From Clostridiaceae bacterium (GTDB lineage Bacteria > Bacillota > Clostridia > Oscillospirales > Butyricicoccaceae), in the NCBI GenBank assembly GCA_016293155.1, contig JAEDEU010000004.1:1-51995 (forward strand): a stretch of 51,995 nucleotides of DNA, written 5' to 3'. The position numbers and the translations under genes are program-made. Positions 38,395 through 47,080 of this stretch are shown here, in pieces (position 1 is the stretch's first letter; each line of letters starts with the position of its first letter). The notes below the pieces were generated by a model that saw only the letters and a program-made list of their open reading frames with translations, made no database searches and was not told the origin of the DNA.

Positions 38395-39033
38395 ATGAAC
38401 ATCACGGAGAGAACCTATCGGCTGACTGGAATCAGCCCGCTGCTGGGCAGTCAGCCTGCGGACAAGGAGATCCGCAAGAACTACATTGCGTCCAAGCACC
38501 CCAATGCGGACGCAGAGAACGAACTTCTGCCCGAGGAAAATCTGGGCGGCGTGACGGTTTTCCTGCGCGACGAAGGCAGCGTGTGCCTGATGGCCTACGT
38601 GATCAACGGCTACCTGAAAGAGGCGATCGCGGCCATGGGGATGGAGAACGGCGTGAAGATGCCCGCTTCCAAGGTGGACAAGTACGTATTCAATCTCAAC
38701 GTATGCGGGCAGAACCATAGCGGCCTGGAGGTGCTGAAGCTGATCCGCGACGGCGAACCGATTCCCGCACCGGATCGCACGCTGGAGCGCCCGCTGCGCG
38801 CAATGACGATGCAGGGCCCGCGCATTGCGCTGAGCAGCAGCGAATTGGTAGACCTGCCCTGGCAGATCGACGTGAAGATCACGCTGCTGGAAAACGCTGC
38901 GACGAAGCAGAGCAAGGCGCTGACATGGGATGTGATTGAGGACGCGCTGAAATACGGCCGTCTGCGCGGCATTGGCCAGTGGCGCAACGGCGGATACGGC
39001 AGATTTACATTTGAAAGGATGGATGATCGATGA
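38395..39033 (+). CDS. conserved early phage protein, Gly-rich C-terminal loop
   Basis: 212 residues, ATG 38395 after GAGGGAGGAACACGA. N-terminal ERTYRLTGISPLLGSQPADK, a middle containing PASKVDKYVFNLNVCGQNH and the C-terminal motif LRGIGQWRNGGYGRFTFERM. The Gly-rich loop recalls RNA-recognition (RAMP-like) folds, but that is only a resemblance. It heads the recombination block (annealing protein, Gp157, NinB-like), so a nucleic-acid role is likely. Confidence 0.75.
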   Translation: MNITERTYRLTGISPLLGSQPADKEIRKNYIASKHPNADAENELLPEENLGGVTVFLRDEGSVCLMAYVINGYLKEAIAAMGMENGVKMPASKVDKYVFNLNVCGQNHSGLEVLKLIRDGEPIPAPDRTLERPLRAMTMQGPRIALSSSELVDLPWQIDVKITLLENAATKQSKALTWDVIEDALKYGRLRGIGQWRNGGYGRFTFERMDDR

Positions 39034-39281
39034 GCGGAAACACCCGCAAAAAACTGGCGGTGATGGACGCCGCAGAAAGCCGCAACATTGGCAGGATTCG
39101 CGCGTTTGTGGACGCGGGCACGGCAAACGCATCCGGCGTGGACCGCCGGGAATGGATGCTGGCGCACGCGCGGCAGCGCATGGAGGACCTGCAGCGGAAG
39201 GGCTGCGAATGGAAGCGCCCGGACATTCTGGAGCGCTACGAGCTTGAGATTCTGGATCTGGAGGCGAAGCTGCATGACTGA
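39030..39281 (+). CDS. small helical hypothetical protein
   Basis: 83 residues, ATGA overlap with the previous gene. Basic N-terminus (SGNTRKKLAVMDAAESRNIG) and a helical charged rest (EWMLAHARQRMEDLQRKGCE, YELEILDLEAKLHD). No motif recognised. Confidence 0.65.
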   Translation: MSGNTRKKLAVMDAAESRNIGRIRAFVDAGTANASGVDRREWMLAHARQRMEDLQRKGCEWKRPDILERYELEILDLEAKLHD

Positions 39282-39546
39282 TCTGTTCATCGGCATTGGC
39301 TGCATTGGCCTGGGCGTTGCGGGGCTGATCGGCGTACATTTCGCAAGGGTTCGCACTTACAGCGCGGCGGCGGCGGATGATTCCGCCATTACGGCGCTGC
39401 GCGCAGAGCTGACCCGCTGCGCCGGCGCGATGATGCACTGCGCACAGCGCGGCGACCGCCGTGGGGCGCGGCACGCGCACCGGGCGATGATTCCCGTTCA
39501 GCGCGAACTGGAGGCGGCGGAGCGCAGCCGCCGCGCCGGACGATGA
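39274..39546 (+). CDS. small membrane-anchored hypothetical protein
   Basis: 90 residues, ATG 39274 with GAGGCGAAGC upstream, overlapping the previous gene. One N-terminal membrane span (LFIGIGCIGLGVAGLIGVHF), then a helical Arg/Ala-rich cytoplasmic part with two cysteines and clustered histidines (RGARHAHRAM). Not recognised. Confidence 0.65.
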   Translation: MTDLFIGIGCIGLGVAGLIGVHFARVRTYSAAAADDSAITALRAELTRCAGAMMHCAQRGDRRGARHAHRAMIPVQRELEAAERSRRAGR

Positions 39547-39672
39547 GCGCGCGGCTTTTCCGGAGCAAAACGAAAGCTCCCGACGGGAGAACGGCCCGGC
39601 GGGAGCATGAGAGAGGTGAATGGTTGGGAAAACCTTCGCCTTTATTATACCAGACAGCGGGAGGAATTGCAA

Positions 39673-39879
39673 GTGACTGACAAAAAGATGATCCGAATTT
39701 CGATCAGCGAGGACGACGTTGAGCTGCTGATCAGCGAGCTGATCGGCGCGCTGCGGACCAGCCGGGGCACCAACGAATACCTGCTCAGACAGAAGGACGA
39801 TTGCGGCGATTTCCGTCGCCGCGCCGCGGAAGCGCTGGAACATTTTACCAACGACATGTTTGGAGATGACAGCAAATGA
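39673..39879 (+). CDS. small acidic hypothetical protein
   Basis: 68 residues. Start GTG 39673 is chosen because GGGAGG lies nine bases upstream; a longer frame to 39607 lacks this. ISISEDDVELLISELIGALR and FRRRAAEALEHFTND are helical. Immediately upstream of, and overlapping, the annealing-protein gene, so probably translated with it. The 126-base gap before it contains GC hairpins only. Confidence 0.65.
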   Translation: MTDKKMIRISISEDDVELLISELIGALRTSRGTNEYLLRQKDDCGDFRRRAAEALEHFTNDMFGDDSK

Positions 39880-40661
39880 GCGGCGACAACATGCGCATTT
39901 ACAGCGCGTTTGAGCGCACGCCGAACGAGGCGCGCAAGCCCATTCAGGGCGGTCGGCTGAAGGGCATGACGGACGTCAACCCCATGTACAGGATCCAGAA
40001 GCTCACAGAGCGGTTCGGGCCATGCGGCATCGGCTGGTATCCCGAGATCGTCGACAAGCGCACGGTGGACTGCCCGACCGGCGAGGTCATGTGTTTTATC
40101 GATCTGGCTCTGTACTACCGCGAGGATCCCGCCGGGGAATGGAGCAAGCCGGTGTTTGGCACCGGCGGCAATACGCTGATCGCGAAGGAAAAGAGCGGGC
40201 TTTACGCCAACGATGAGGGCTGGAAGATGGCCTATACGGACGCGCTGAGCGTGGCCTGCAAGGCGCTGGGCATGTGCGCGGACGTGTACTTCGAAAAGGG
40301 ATACGGCAAGTATACCTCGCCCATGCGGCCGAATGGCGGCGGCAGCGCCCCGAACGGCGCGCCTCAGAACAGCGCCCAACCGGCGCAGGTACAAGCACAA
40401 AGCGCCCGGCAGAACAGCGCCCAACCGGCGCAGGGGCAGGCGCAAGGCGCGGCCCAGGGCAACGCGGCGCAGCGGGACAGGCCCGCGCCGATGATGGCCA
40501 CGGTGCAGCAGATTGAGTTCATCAAAAATTTCGCCAGCGACAGCCTGTACCAGAGCGCCATGGAGAGCTTTGGCGCGGAGCTGGAGCGCATGACCTATAA
40601 CCAGGGGCAGAAGATGGTTGCCCGGATCAATGAGGAGAGCCGAAAAAATGAGAATGTATGA
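39876..40661 (+). CDS. Sak/Rad52-like single-strand annealing protein (DUF1071-like)
   Basis: 261 residues. Core residues 1-150 show the phage annealase pattern: YRIQKLTERFGPCGIGWYPE, the beta hairpin EVMCFIDLALYYR, FGTGGNTLIAKEKSGLYAND, and the helix KMAYTDALSVACKALGMCAD. A Gln/Ala-rich linker (residues 155-205) leads to a C-terminal helical tail that may bind SSB. Such proteins form rings on ssDNA and anneal complementary strands in phage recombination. Gp157 and NinB-like genes follow, completing a standard module. Confidence 0.82.
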   Translation: MSGDNMRIYSAFERTPNEARKPIQGGRLKGMTDVNPMYRIQKLTERFGPCGIGWYPEIVDKRTVDCPTGEVMCFIDLALYYREDPAGEWSKPVFGTGGNTLIAKEKSGLYANDEGWKMAYTDALSVACKALGMCADVYFEKGYGKYTSPMRPNGGGSAPNGAPQNSAQPAQVQAQSARQNSAQPAQGQAQGAAQGNAAQRDRPAPMMATVQQIEFIKNFASDSLYQSAMESFGAELERMTYNQGQKMVARINEESRKNENV

Positions 40662-41139
40662 ATTGACGGAACAGTACGCGGCGATTCTGGACATGCTGGA
40701 CAGCTGCGCGCCCGAGGAGGAGCCCGCGCTGCTGGAGGAGCTGACCGGGCTGAACGACAGCATCTCCGACAAGGCGGAGGCGTACGCCCGGATCATGAAG
40801 AACGACGATGCGGAAATCGCGGCGCTCAAGGCAGAGATCTGGCGGCTGCAGGCGCTGAAATCGCGCCGTGAAAAGCGCGTGGAGCGGATGCGCGACCGGC
40901 TGAAGGAATGCATGAAGACGGTCGGGTCCAGCAGCATCGGCACTAGCATTGGCAAGTGGACGCTGCGCAGCAATCCGCCCAGCGTGGTGGTGCTGAACGC
41001 GGACGAGGTGCCGGAGGAATACCGGATTCCACAGCCGTTTCAGGTGGACAAGCCCGCCATTAAGGCGGCGTTTAAGGAGACCGGCGAGATCCCGCCCGGG
41101 TGCGACATTGTGCGCACGGAGGGCGTGCAGTTCCGATGA
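40648..41139 (+). CDS. siphovirus Gp157 family protein
   Basis: 163 residues from ATG 40648. The N-terminal YELTEQYAAILDMLDSC, a long helix (SDKAEAYARIMKNDDAEIAA then LKAEIWRLQALKSRREKRVE, RLKECMKTVG), and a C-terminal beta unit (SVVVLNADEVPEEYRIPQP) are the complete Gp157 pattern. Family members lie in phage recombination modules; the founding Streptococcus phage protein was linked to phage resistance when expressed from plasmids. Precise role unknown. Confidence 0.85.
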   Translation: MRMYELTEQYAAILDMLDSCAPEEEPALLEELTGLNDSISDKAEAYARIMKNDDAEIAALKAEIWRLQALKSRREKRVERMRDRLKECMKTVGSSSIGTSIGKWTLRSNPPSVVVLNADEVPEEYRIPQPFQVDKPAIKAAFKETGEIPPGCDIVRTEGVQFR

Positions 41140-41654
41140 AGGCGCGACTGGAAAGCCTGGTTGTCGGCCTGGACGGGAAACAGAGGGTCACGCTGGCGCT
41201 GTGCGGCGATTTCCGCGAACAATACGACGCGCTGAAGGAGCACGATCTGAGCGTGGAGATCAAGCGGTTTCGCCGCAAGCGCAGTCTTGACGCGAACGCC
41301 TATGCCTGGGTGCTGATCGACAAGCTTGCGCAGGCGACGGGCGTGCGCAAGGAGGAGGTCTATCGCGAGGCCATACGGAACATTGGCGGCGCATCCGCGA
41401 CGGTATGCGTGCCCACAAAGGCCATAGAGCAGCTGTGCAAGAACTGGCGGCGCAACGGCCTGGGCTGGCAGGTGGAGATCCTGCCCAGCAAGCTGGAGGG
41501 ATGCACGAACGCGATCCTATACTATGGATCATCCGTGTACGACACAAAGCAGATGTCCAGCCTGATTGACCTGCTCGTGCAGGACTGCAGGCAACTGGGC
41601 ATTGAGACGCTGCCTCCACGGGAGCTTGAAGCCCTGGAGGCGCAATGGAGGTGA
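41136..41654 (+). CDS. NinB/Orf-like recombination mediator (putative)
   Basis: 172 residues, ATGA overlap with the previous gene. The signature KRFRRKRSLDANAYAWVLID then KLAQATGVRKEEVYREAIRN resembles NinB-type proteins, where RSLDxN begins the conserved core. NinB helps load annealing proteins onto SSB-coated DNA in lambda. Here the C-terminal half differs from lambda NinB, so the assignment rests on the core motif and on its position after annealase and Gp157. Confidence 0.65.
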   Translation: MKARLESLVVGLDGKQRVTLALCGDFREQYDALKEHDLSVEIKRFRRKRSLDANAYAWVLIDKLAQATGVRKEEVYREAIRNIGGASATVCVPTKAIEQLCKNWRRNGLGWQVEILPSKLEGCTNAILYYGSSVYDTKQMSSLIDLLVQDCRQLGIETLPPRELEALEAQWR

Positions 41655-41658
41655 AGAC

Positions 41659-41817
41659 ATGATTACCTGCGATTACAGCTATGCGCCGGACTGCAGCGAA
41701 TGCGACCTGCCGGTGTGCAGGCGCGATATCTACCACAGCCCCAACGACTACGACGATCCGGACGATGAAGCGGATTGGGATGAGGAAGACCGATGTACAT
41801 ACAATCGAAGCCGGTGA
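41659..41817 (+). CDS. small acidic cysteine-cluster protein
   Basis: 52 residues, ATG 41659 after GGAGGTGAAGAC. Four cysteines (CDYSYAPDCSECDLPVC) could bind one zinc ion; the remainder is strongly acidic (DDPDDEADWDEEDR). Overlaps the next gene. A small DNA-mimic or zinc protein is conceivable but unsupported. Confidence 0.65.
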   Translation: MITCDYSYAPDCSECDLPVCRRDIYHSPNDYDDPDDEADWDEEDRCTYNRSR

Positions 41818-42620
41818 TGCAGTTCGCGGCGCGGCTTGGGCTGAACCGCTATCCAGAGGCTGTGGGGCTGATTGTGCTGCTGGAGGAGCTGGAAGCTGAG
41901 CGCCTGCTGAACGGCATGTCGGACGGGCTGCTGTTCGCGGCGCTGGGCGGAAAGCCCAAGGGCATTTCACGGGCGGCGCTGGAGGAAGCCTATGCGGAAT
42001 ACCGCCGCTGCATGCGCAGGGAATGGGAACGGGAGCGCAAGCAGCGCCAGCGCGATTCTGCGCAAGATGACGCGGATCCCGGGACAGCAGATGGGACAAC
42101 AAGTGGGACAGCAGATGGGACAAGCGGTGGGACAAATGGTGGGACAAATGGTGGGACAAATGGTGGGACAAATGGTGGGACAAATGGTGGGACATGCGCG
42201 CCCTCTCCCCTGCCCCTCTCCCCTTCTCCCCCTTTTCCCCCCTTTCCCCCCGCACCCCCTATACCCCCTATAATCCCCCGTAACCCCGTTCCCCAAACCC
42301 CTCACCCGCAAAAAAAATCAGGGATAACGCCGGAAGGTGCGCGGGCGGGCGGCGCGAGCAACAGGCCTGATGCGGCGGATCTGGGCATTGACGGCGCATG
42401 GAGGCGCGGCACAAGGGCGCGCGGCGCGGCCGCGCAGCGGATTACGGACGCGATTTGCGCGGAAGGCTGCGACAGCGGCGGATTGCGGGACCTTTACGAC
42501 GTGGTTTACCGCGGGCTGGAGCTGGGCGTAACCCCGGACGAAATTCTGCACCGCGCGCGGACGCAGACCTGCGCGCAGTTCGCCAGCGGCATCATGAGCC
42601 TGGAGCATGAGCCGGATTGA
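41793..42620 (+). CDS. putative replication protein containing iteron-like repeats
   Basis: 275 residues. N-terminal helical domain (QFAARLGLNRYPEAVGLIVL ... GISRAALEEAYAEYRRCMRR) of DnaD/replisome-organiser type by general pattern, then a low-complexity linker of GTNG repeats and a proline-rich stretch, then a C-terminal helical domain (QRITDAICAEGCDSGG, DVVYRGLELGVTPDEI). The repeats encode the linker but are better explained as DNA elements (see 42081-42194). Position before the nuclease and helicase genes fits a replication initiator. Domain identity uncertain. Confidence 0.6.
   Translation: MYIQSKPVMQFAARLGLNRYPEAVGLIVLLEELEAERLLNGMSDGLLFAALGGKPKGISRAALEEAYAEYRRCMRREWERERKQRQRDSAQDDADPGTADGTTSGTADGTSGGTNGGTNGGTNGGTNGGTNGGTCAPSPLPLSPSPPFPPFPPAPPIPPIIPRNPVPQTPHPQKKSGITPEGARAGGASNRPDAADLGIDGAWRRGTRARGAAAQRITDAICAEGCDSGGLRDLYDVVYRGLELGVTPDEILHRARTQTCAQFASGIMSLEHEPD
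42081..42194 (+). repeat. ten 12-bp-spaced iteron-like repeats, candidate origin
   Basis: GGGACA occurs ten times at exact 12-base intervals from 42081; five consecutive copies (42129-42188) are identical GGGACAAATGGT. A strongly pyrimidine-rich C tract follows to about 42310. Iterons inside an initiator gene with an adjacent asymmetric tract are typical of lambda-like phage origins. Confidence 0.6.
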
Positions 42621-42750
42621 GCGCGAAAGCGCGGCAAAACCGATCGATTTCAGAACGCTGAAAACGGGCACGGAAAACGCGCTGAATTCGGGAGGTTTTT
42701 GAGGACAAAAAACGGCGCAAAAAAACGCGCTGTTTCAGGAGCGAAAAACG

Positions 42751-43131
42751 ATGGCGAAAAACGAACGGAACTGGGCACCCACTGAATCCGAGGAACAGCA
42801 GGCGCTGTTTCGCTGGGCGGCGTATGAATCGGGCGCGCATCCGGAGCTTGCGCTGCTGTACCACATTCCCAACGAGGGGCAGCGGAGCCGGGCCATGGGC
42901 GCGCGGCTGCGTGCCGAGGGACTGAAGCGCGGCGTGCCGGACCTCTGCCTGCCGGTGCCCCGCGGGAAATGGCACGGGCTGTACATCGAGCTGAAGCGGC
43001 TGCGCGGCGGGCGCGTTTCGGACGATCAACAGCGATGGCTGGACGCGTTGAACAAACAGGGATACTTTGCGGTCGTCTGCCGCGGTTGGCAGCAGGCGGC
43101 TGCGGAGATTCAGAACTATCTGGGAATCTGA
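42751..43131 (+). CDS. VRR-NUC domain nuclease
   Basis: 126 residues, ATG 42751 after CAGGAGCGAAAAACG. The nuclease core is visible: E14/E15 near the start (TESEEQQALFRWA), LLYHIPNEGQRS, VPDLCLPVP with D64, and YIELKR with E80 and K82, then SDDQQRWLDALNKQGYFAVV. This is the complete standalone VRR-NUC plan used for Holliday-junction or branched-DNA processing in phage replication. Precedes the helicase-methyltransferase gene. Confidence 0.92.
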   Translation: MAKNERNWAPTESEEQQALFRWAAYESGAHPELALLYHIPNEGQRSRAMGARLRAEGLKRGVPDLCLPVPRGKWHGLYIELKRLRGGRVSDDQQRWLDALNKQGYFAVVCRGWQQAAAEIQNYLGI

Positions 43132-43145
43132 GAGAGGAAATACGG

Positions 43146-46100
43146 ATGAGAACCGACAGGGAATACTACGATTTTTTGAAGCAGAAGATCGACATCGCGC
43201 CGGAGAGCGGGTTTGAGATCCCGCCGGAGGCGGTGAACCCGGCGCTGAAGCCGCATCAGCGCGACGCGGTGATGTGGGCGGTGCGCGGCGGACGCAGGGC
43301 GCTGTTCGAGAGCTTCGGTCTTGGCAAGACGGCCCAGCAGCTGGAATGGTGCAGGATCGTCGCCCGGCACGAGCAAGGCCGCGCGCTGATCATTCTCCCG
43401 CTGGGCGTGCGCCAGGAATTCCAGCGCGACGCGGTGCAGCTGCTGGGATGGAGCGCGCCGCCGGAGTACGTGCGCACCGATGCGGAGGCTGCCGAAGCAA
43501 GCGGCGACATTCTGATCACCAACTACGAGCGCGTGCGCGACGGGGACATTGACGTGACCCGGTTCTGCGCGGTTTCGCTGGATGAGGCCAGCGTGCTGCG
43601 CTCCTTCGGATCGAAGACCTATCAGGAATTCACGCGCAAGTTCAAGAGCATACCCTTCAAGCTGGTGTGCACGGCGACCCCGAGCCCGAATCGATACAAA
43701 GAGCTGATCCACTACGCCTCCTATCTGGAGATCATGGACAGCGGTCAGGCGCTGACCCGGTTCTTCCAGCGCGACAGCACGAAGGCCAACAATCTGACGC
43801 TGTATCCGCACCGCGAAAAGGACTTCTGGATGTGGGTTTCCAGCTGGGCGCTGTTTATCAGCCGGCCCTCGGATTTGGGCTATGACGACGCGGGATATGA
43901 TCTTCCGGCGCTGGAGGTGCGATGGCACTGCATTCCGGTGGACAACTCCACGGCGGGCACGGACAAGTTCGGGCAGGTGAAGATGATCCGCGACGCCGCG
44001 TTCGGCCTGAAGGACGCCGCAAAGGAAAAGCGGGAGAGCATCGATGCGCGCGTTTCCGAGATGAAGCGGATTGTGGACGAAAGCCCGGAGGATCACTTCA
44101 TTATCTGGCACGATCTGGAGGCGGAGCGGCACGCCATCCGGCGCGCGATTCCGGAGGCCGTGGAGGTCTACGGCACGATGGACTACGACGAGCGCGAGCG
44201 GCGGATCATCGATTTCTCGGACGGGCGCAGCCGCATTCTGGCCACCAAGAAGAGCATCAGCGGCCAGGGCTGCAACTTCCAGCGGTACTGCCACCGGGCG
44301 GTATTTCTGGGCATCGACTATGAATTCAACGATTTCATTCAGGCCATTCACCGCATTTACCGCTTTCTGCAGACGCAGGCCGTTGTGATCGACATCATCT
44401 ACACGGAATCCGAGGCGGAGATCAAGAATGTGCTGCTGCAGAAGTGGAAGCAGCACGACGAAATGGTGGAGAAGATGATCGAGATCGTTCGCAGCTATGG
44501 ACTGAACAACAGACAGCGCTTTGAGGACATGAAGCGCACGATAGGGGTGAACCGCGTGCAGATCAGGGGCGAACACTTTACGGCCGTGAACAACGATTGC
44601 GTGGACGAGCTGGCGCGCATGGGCGAAAACAGCGTGGATCAGATCATTACCAGCATTCCGTTCGGCAATCACTACGAATACACGCCCAGCTACAACGATT
44701 TCGGGCACAACCCGGACACGGAGAAGTTTCTGGAACAGATGGATTTCCTGACGCCGAACCTGCTGCGGGTGCTGAAACCCGGCCGCGTGTACTGCTGCCA
44801 CGTGAAGGACCGCGTGCTGTTCGGAAACGCCACGGGCACGGGCATGCCCACCATGGAGCCGTTTCACGCGCTGGTGATAGAGCACTGCATGAAGCACGGA
44901 TTTCAGTACTTCGGCATGATCACCGTGGTGACCGACGTGGTGCGTGAGAACAACCAGACCTACAGGCTGGGCTGGACGGAGCAGTGCAAGGACGGCACAA
45001 AGATGGGCGTGGGCTGCCCGGAATACATTCTGCTGTTTCGGAAGCTGCCTACGGACACCTCCAAGGCCTACGCGGATGAGCCCGTGTGCAAGAGCAAGGA
45101 CGACTACACCCGCGCGCAATGGCAGATCGACGCGCACGGATATTGGCGCTCCAGCGGCGACAGGCTGGTCTCGAAGGAGGAACTGGAGGGATTCCCGGTC
45201 GACCGGCTGCAGGCCATGTACCGCAGCTACAGCCGCGATCACGTATATTCCTACGAGGAGCATGTGGCGCTTGCGAAAAAGCTGGATGCGGACGGGAAGC
45301 TGCCTGCGACGTTCATGGTGGTGGCGCCCGGCAGCTGGAACGACAGCGTATGGGACGATATCAGCCGCATGAAGACCTTCAACACCACGCAGAGCCGCAG
45401 GCGGCAGGAGCTTCACGTGTGCCTTGCAAAGGGCAGCCTGGTTCTAACCCGCTCCGGGTACAAGCCCATCGAAGAAATTGCAATCGGGGATATGGTTTTG
45501 ACCCATAAGGGAAACTGGAAGCCTGTCATTGCTAAGCGCTGCACGGGCGTGAATCCTGTTGTGCAGACGAAAGCTCAGGGCGTTGCGAACCTGATTACCA
45601 CTCCCGACCACAAGCTCTGGACGCGCAAGAACAGCTATGTGCGGAGCAAGGATTTTCTTCCCCAAACGGAGCCTGCATGGATTGAGGCAAAAGATACTGC
45701 AGGCGGCTATGTCAATCTGAAACTTCCGGCCTGCGAGGAAAGCAGCCTCACGGTTCAGGAATGGTGGATTATTGGACGGTATCTTGCAGATGGACATGTG
45801 GGGACGCGCAACGACTGGTTCATCAGTGTTGGAAAAGATAAAACAGATGAATTCGAAGAGAAAGCTGCAGGATATTTCGGTACTCGTGCTTACCGCTCTG
45901 CGTTCCAGTACAGGCTTCTTTCCAATGCCATGTCTGATAGCATGAAAGCGATGCTGAACAAGTGTGGGCGCGGCGCTGAAAACAAGCAGGTCCCCATCGA
46001 GGGAATCTGCCTGAAGCCTGAGTTTGCGAAGGCCCTGCTGGACGGATATCTGTCTGGAGACGGCAGTAATACCGGCAATGCAACGAGCGCTTGCTCTGTG

Positions 46101-46637
46101 TCCCGAGCGCTGATGCTCGGCATGGCTATGGTTGCGCAGCGGGCGCTGGGCGTGATTCCTTCCGTGTTTGCCGGAAAGCCTGCTGGAAAGCACGCCATCA
46201 ATGGCCGCGAGGTGAATCAGCGACAGCTCTGGGTTATGAGCTGGAGAGATGGAGCACATCACTACGGCTGTATGATGGATGACGGCGCATGGAAACGTGT
46301 CAGCAAGATTGTTGATGCTGGAACTGCTGAAACATGGAGCATCCGAGTTGAGGATGATGCAAGCTATACCGCAGAAGGTTGTATCGTTAAAAATTGCCCC
46401 CTGCAGATTGACATCGTGGAGCGGCTGCTGAACCGGTACAGCAATCCCGGAGACGTGATTCTGGACCCGTTCGGCGGAATCATGACCGTGCCCACGCTGG
46501 CGGTGCGGCACGACCGGTACGGGATTGGCGTGGAGCTGAATCCGGATTACTTCCGGGACGGAGTGGCCTATCTTAAGGAAGCCGACGCGCAGCAGGGCGT
46601 GTTCACGCTGTTTGACCTGTTGGAGGAAGCGCAATGA
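43146..46637 (+). CDS. SNF2-type helicase fused to DNA methyltransferase, with intein
   Basis: 1163 residues before splicing (838 after). Residues 1-480: superfamily-2 helicase with Walker A SFGLGKT (K61), DEAS at 146-149, CTATPSPNRYKEL, and a C-terminal RecA domain (IIWHDLEAERHAIRRAI, QAIHRIYRFLQT). Residues 485 onward: N4/N6-type methyltransferase with motif IV written TSIPFGNHYEY (about 503), and NPGDVILDPFGGIMTVP (about 1107) as motif I. A 325-residue intein interrupts it at C759, just before CPLQIDIVERLLNRYSN. Probably modifies phage DNA to resist host restriction. Start ATG 43146 has AGAGAGGAAATACGG. Confidence 0.92.
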   Translation: MRTDREYYDFLKQKIDIAPESGFEIPPEAVNPALKPHQRDAVMWAVRGGRRALFESFGLGKTAQQLEWCRIVARHEQGRALIILPLGVRQEFQRDAVQLLGWSAPPEYVRTDAEAAEASGDILITNYERVRDGDIDVTRFCAVSLDEASVLRSFGSKTYQEFTRKFKSIPFKLVCTATPSPNRYKELIHYASYLEIMDSGQALTRFFQRDSTKANNLTLYPHREKDFWMWVSSWALFISRPSDLGYDDAGYDLPALEVRWHCIPVDNSTAGTDKFGQVKMIRDAAFGLKDAAKEKRESIDARVSEMKRIVDESPEDHFIIWHDLEAERHAIRRAIPEAVEVYGTMDYDERERRIIDFSDGRSRILATKKSISGQGCNFQRYCHRAVFLGIDYEFNDFIQAIHRIYRFLQTQAVVIDIIYTESEAEIKNVLLQKWKQHDEMVEKMIEIVRSYGLNNRQRFEDMKRTIGVNRVQIRGEHFTAVNNDCVDELARMGENSVDQIITSIPFGNHYEYTPSYNDFGHNPDTEKFLEQMDFLTPNLLRVLKPGRVYCCHVKDRVLFGNATGTGMPTMEPFHALVIEHCMKHGFQYFGMITVVTDVVRENNQTYRLGWTEQCKDGTKMGVGCPEYILLFRKLPTDTSKAYADEPVCKSKDDYTRAQWQIDAHGYWRSSGDRLVSKEELEGFPVDRLQAMYRSYSRDHVYSYEEHVALAKKLDADGKLPATFMVVAPGSWNDSVWDDISRMKTFNTTQSRRRQELHVCLAKGSLVLTRSGYKPIEEIAIGDMVLTHKGNWKPVIAKRCTGVNPVVQTKAQGVANLITTPDHKLWTRKNSYVRSKDFLPQTEPAWIEAKDTAGGYVNLKLPACEESSLTVQEWWIIGRYLADGHVGTRNDWFISVGKDKTDEFEEKAAGYFGTRAYRSAFQYRLLSNAMSDSMKAMLNKCGRGAENKQVPIEGICLKPEFAKALLDGYLSGDGSNTGNATSACSVSRALMLGMAMVAQRALGVIPSVFAGKPAGKHAINGREVNQRQLWVMSWRDGAHHYGCMMDDGAWKRVSKIVDAGTAETWSIRVEDDASYTAEGCIVKNCPLQIDIVERLLNRYSNPGDVILDPFGGIMTVPTLAVRHDRYGIGVELNPDYFRDGVAYLKEADAQQGVFTLFDLLEEAQ
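45420..46394 (+). mobile_element. intein with LAGLIDADG endonuclease in the methyltransferase
   Basis: Block A is CLAKGSLVLTRSGYKPIEEI (C1 at 45420-45422); block B is LITTPDHKLWTRK. Two dodecapeptide motifs mark a homing endonuclease: IIGRYLADGHV and LLDGYLSGDGS. Blocks F/G are ETWSIRVEDDASYTAEGC then IVKN, followed by Cys+1 (46395-46397). The usual penultimate His is Lys. It is more AT-rich than the host gene. Confidence 0.93.
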
Positions 46638-47065
46638 GCAAGTACAAGCGGTACTCCTATCACGGGGAGGAGCTCTTGCTTTCGGAGATTGCCAGGCGAT
46701 GCGGAAAGTCAAAACAGTTGTTGGACTATAGGATCCGAAAGATGGGCATGTCGCTGGAGGAGGCCATAGATACGCCGACGATGCGCGGCACTCCTCCGAT
46801 GGTGCCGGACATGATTGAGTACCACGGGCAGCTGTACACGCACAAGGAATTTTCCCAGCAGTGCGGCTTGAATTGGAATACCATTGAAGATCGCATGCGC
46901 ATATACGGGGTATCCGCAGGAGAGGCTGCGGACTTGAACATGCGCGTAAAGCAGCTGTATCCATATTACGGAGAGATGGTCTGCGTTTCGGAGGTGGCGC
47001 GGCGAACGGGATTCAGCGCGCATGCGCTATTCCGGAGAATTCGCGCCCTCGGCATGACGCTGTAA
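46634..47065 (+). CDS. protein of three HTH-like repeats, truncated by a nonsense codon
   Basis: 143 residues, ATGA overlap with the previous gene. Three similar units of about 45 residues: SEIARRCGKSKQLLDYRIRK with MGMSLEEAI; KEFSQQCGLNWNTIEDRMRI with YGVSAGEAA; SEVARRTGFSAHALFRRIRA with LGMTL. The third ends abruptly at TAA (47063-47065) exactly where the repeat demands Glu-Glu-Ala; the codons after the stop read EAVED. These DNA-binding repeats resemble NUMOD-like units. The frame continues as the next feature. Confidence 0.8.
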   Translation: MSKYKRYSYHGEELLLSEIARRCGKSKQLLDYRIRKMGMSLEEAIDTPTMRGTPPMVPDMIEYHGQLYTHKEFSQQCGLNWNTIEDRMRIYGVSAGEAADLNMRVKQLYPYYGEMVCVSEVARRTGFSAHALFRRIRALGMTL

Positions 47066-47080
47066 GAGGCGGTGGAGGAC

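Noticed and set aside
42081..42194. CRISPR array
   Set aside because: The 12-bp units are directly abutting, without spacers. They lie in frame within a coding gene.
42969..43145. Longer 5' extension of the helicase-methyltransferase frame
   Set aside because: It overlaps the VRR-NUC gene out of frame. ATG 43146 has a good ribosome binding site and a family-typical N-terminus.
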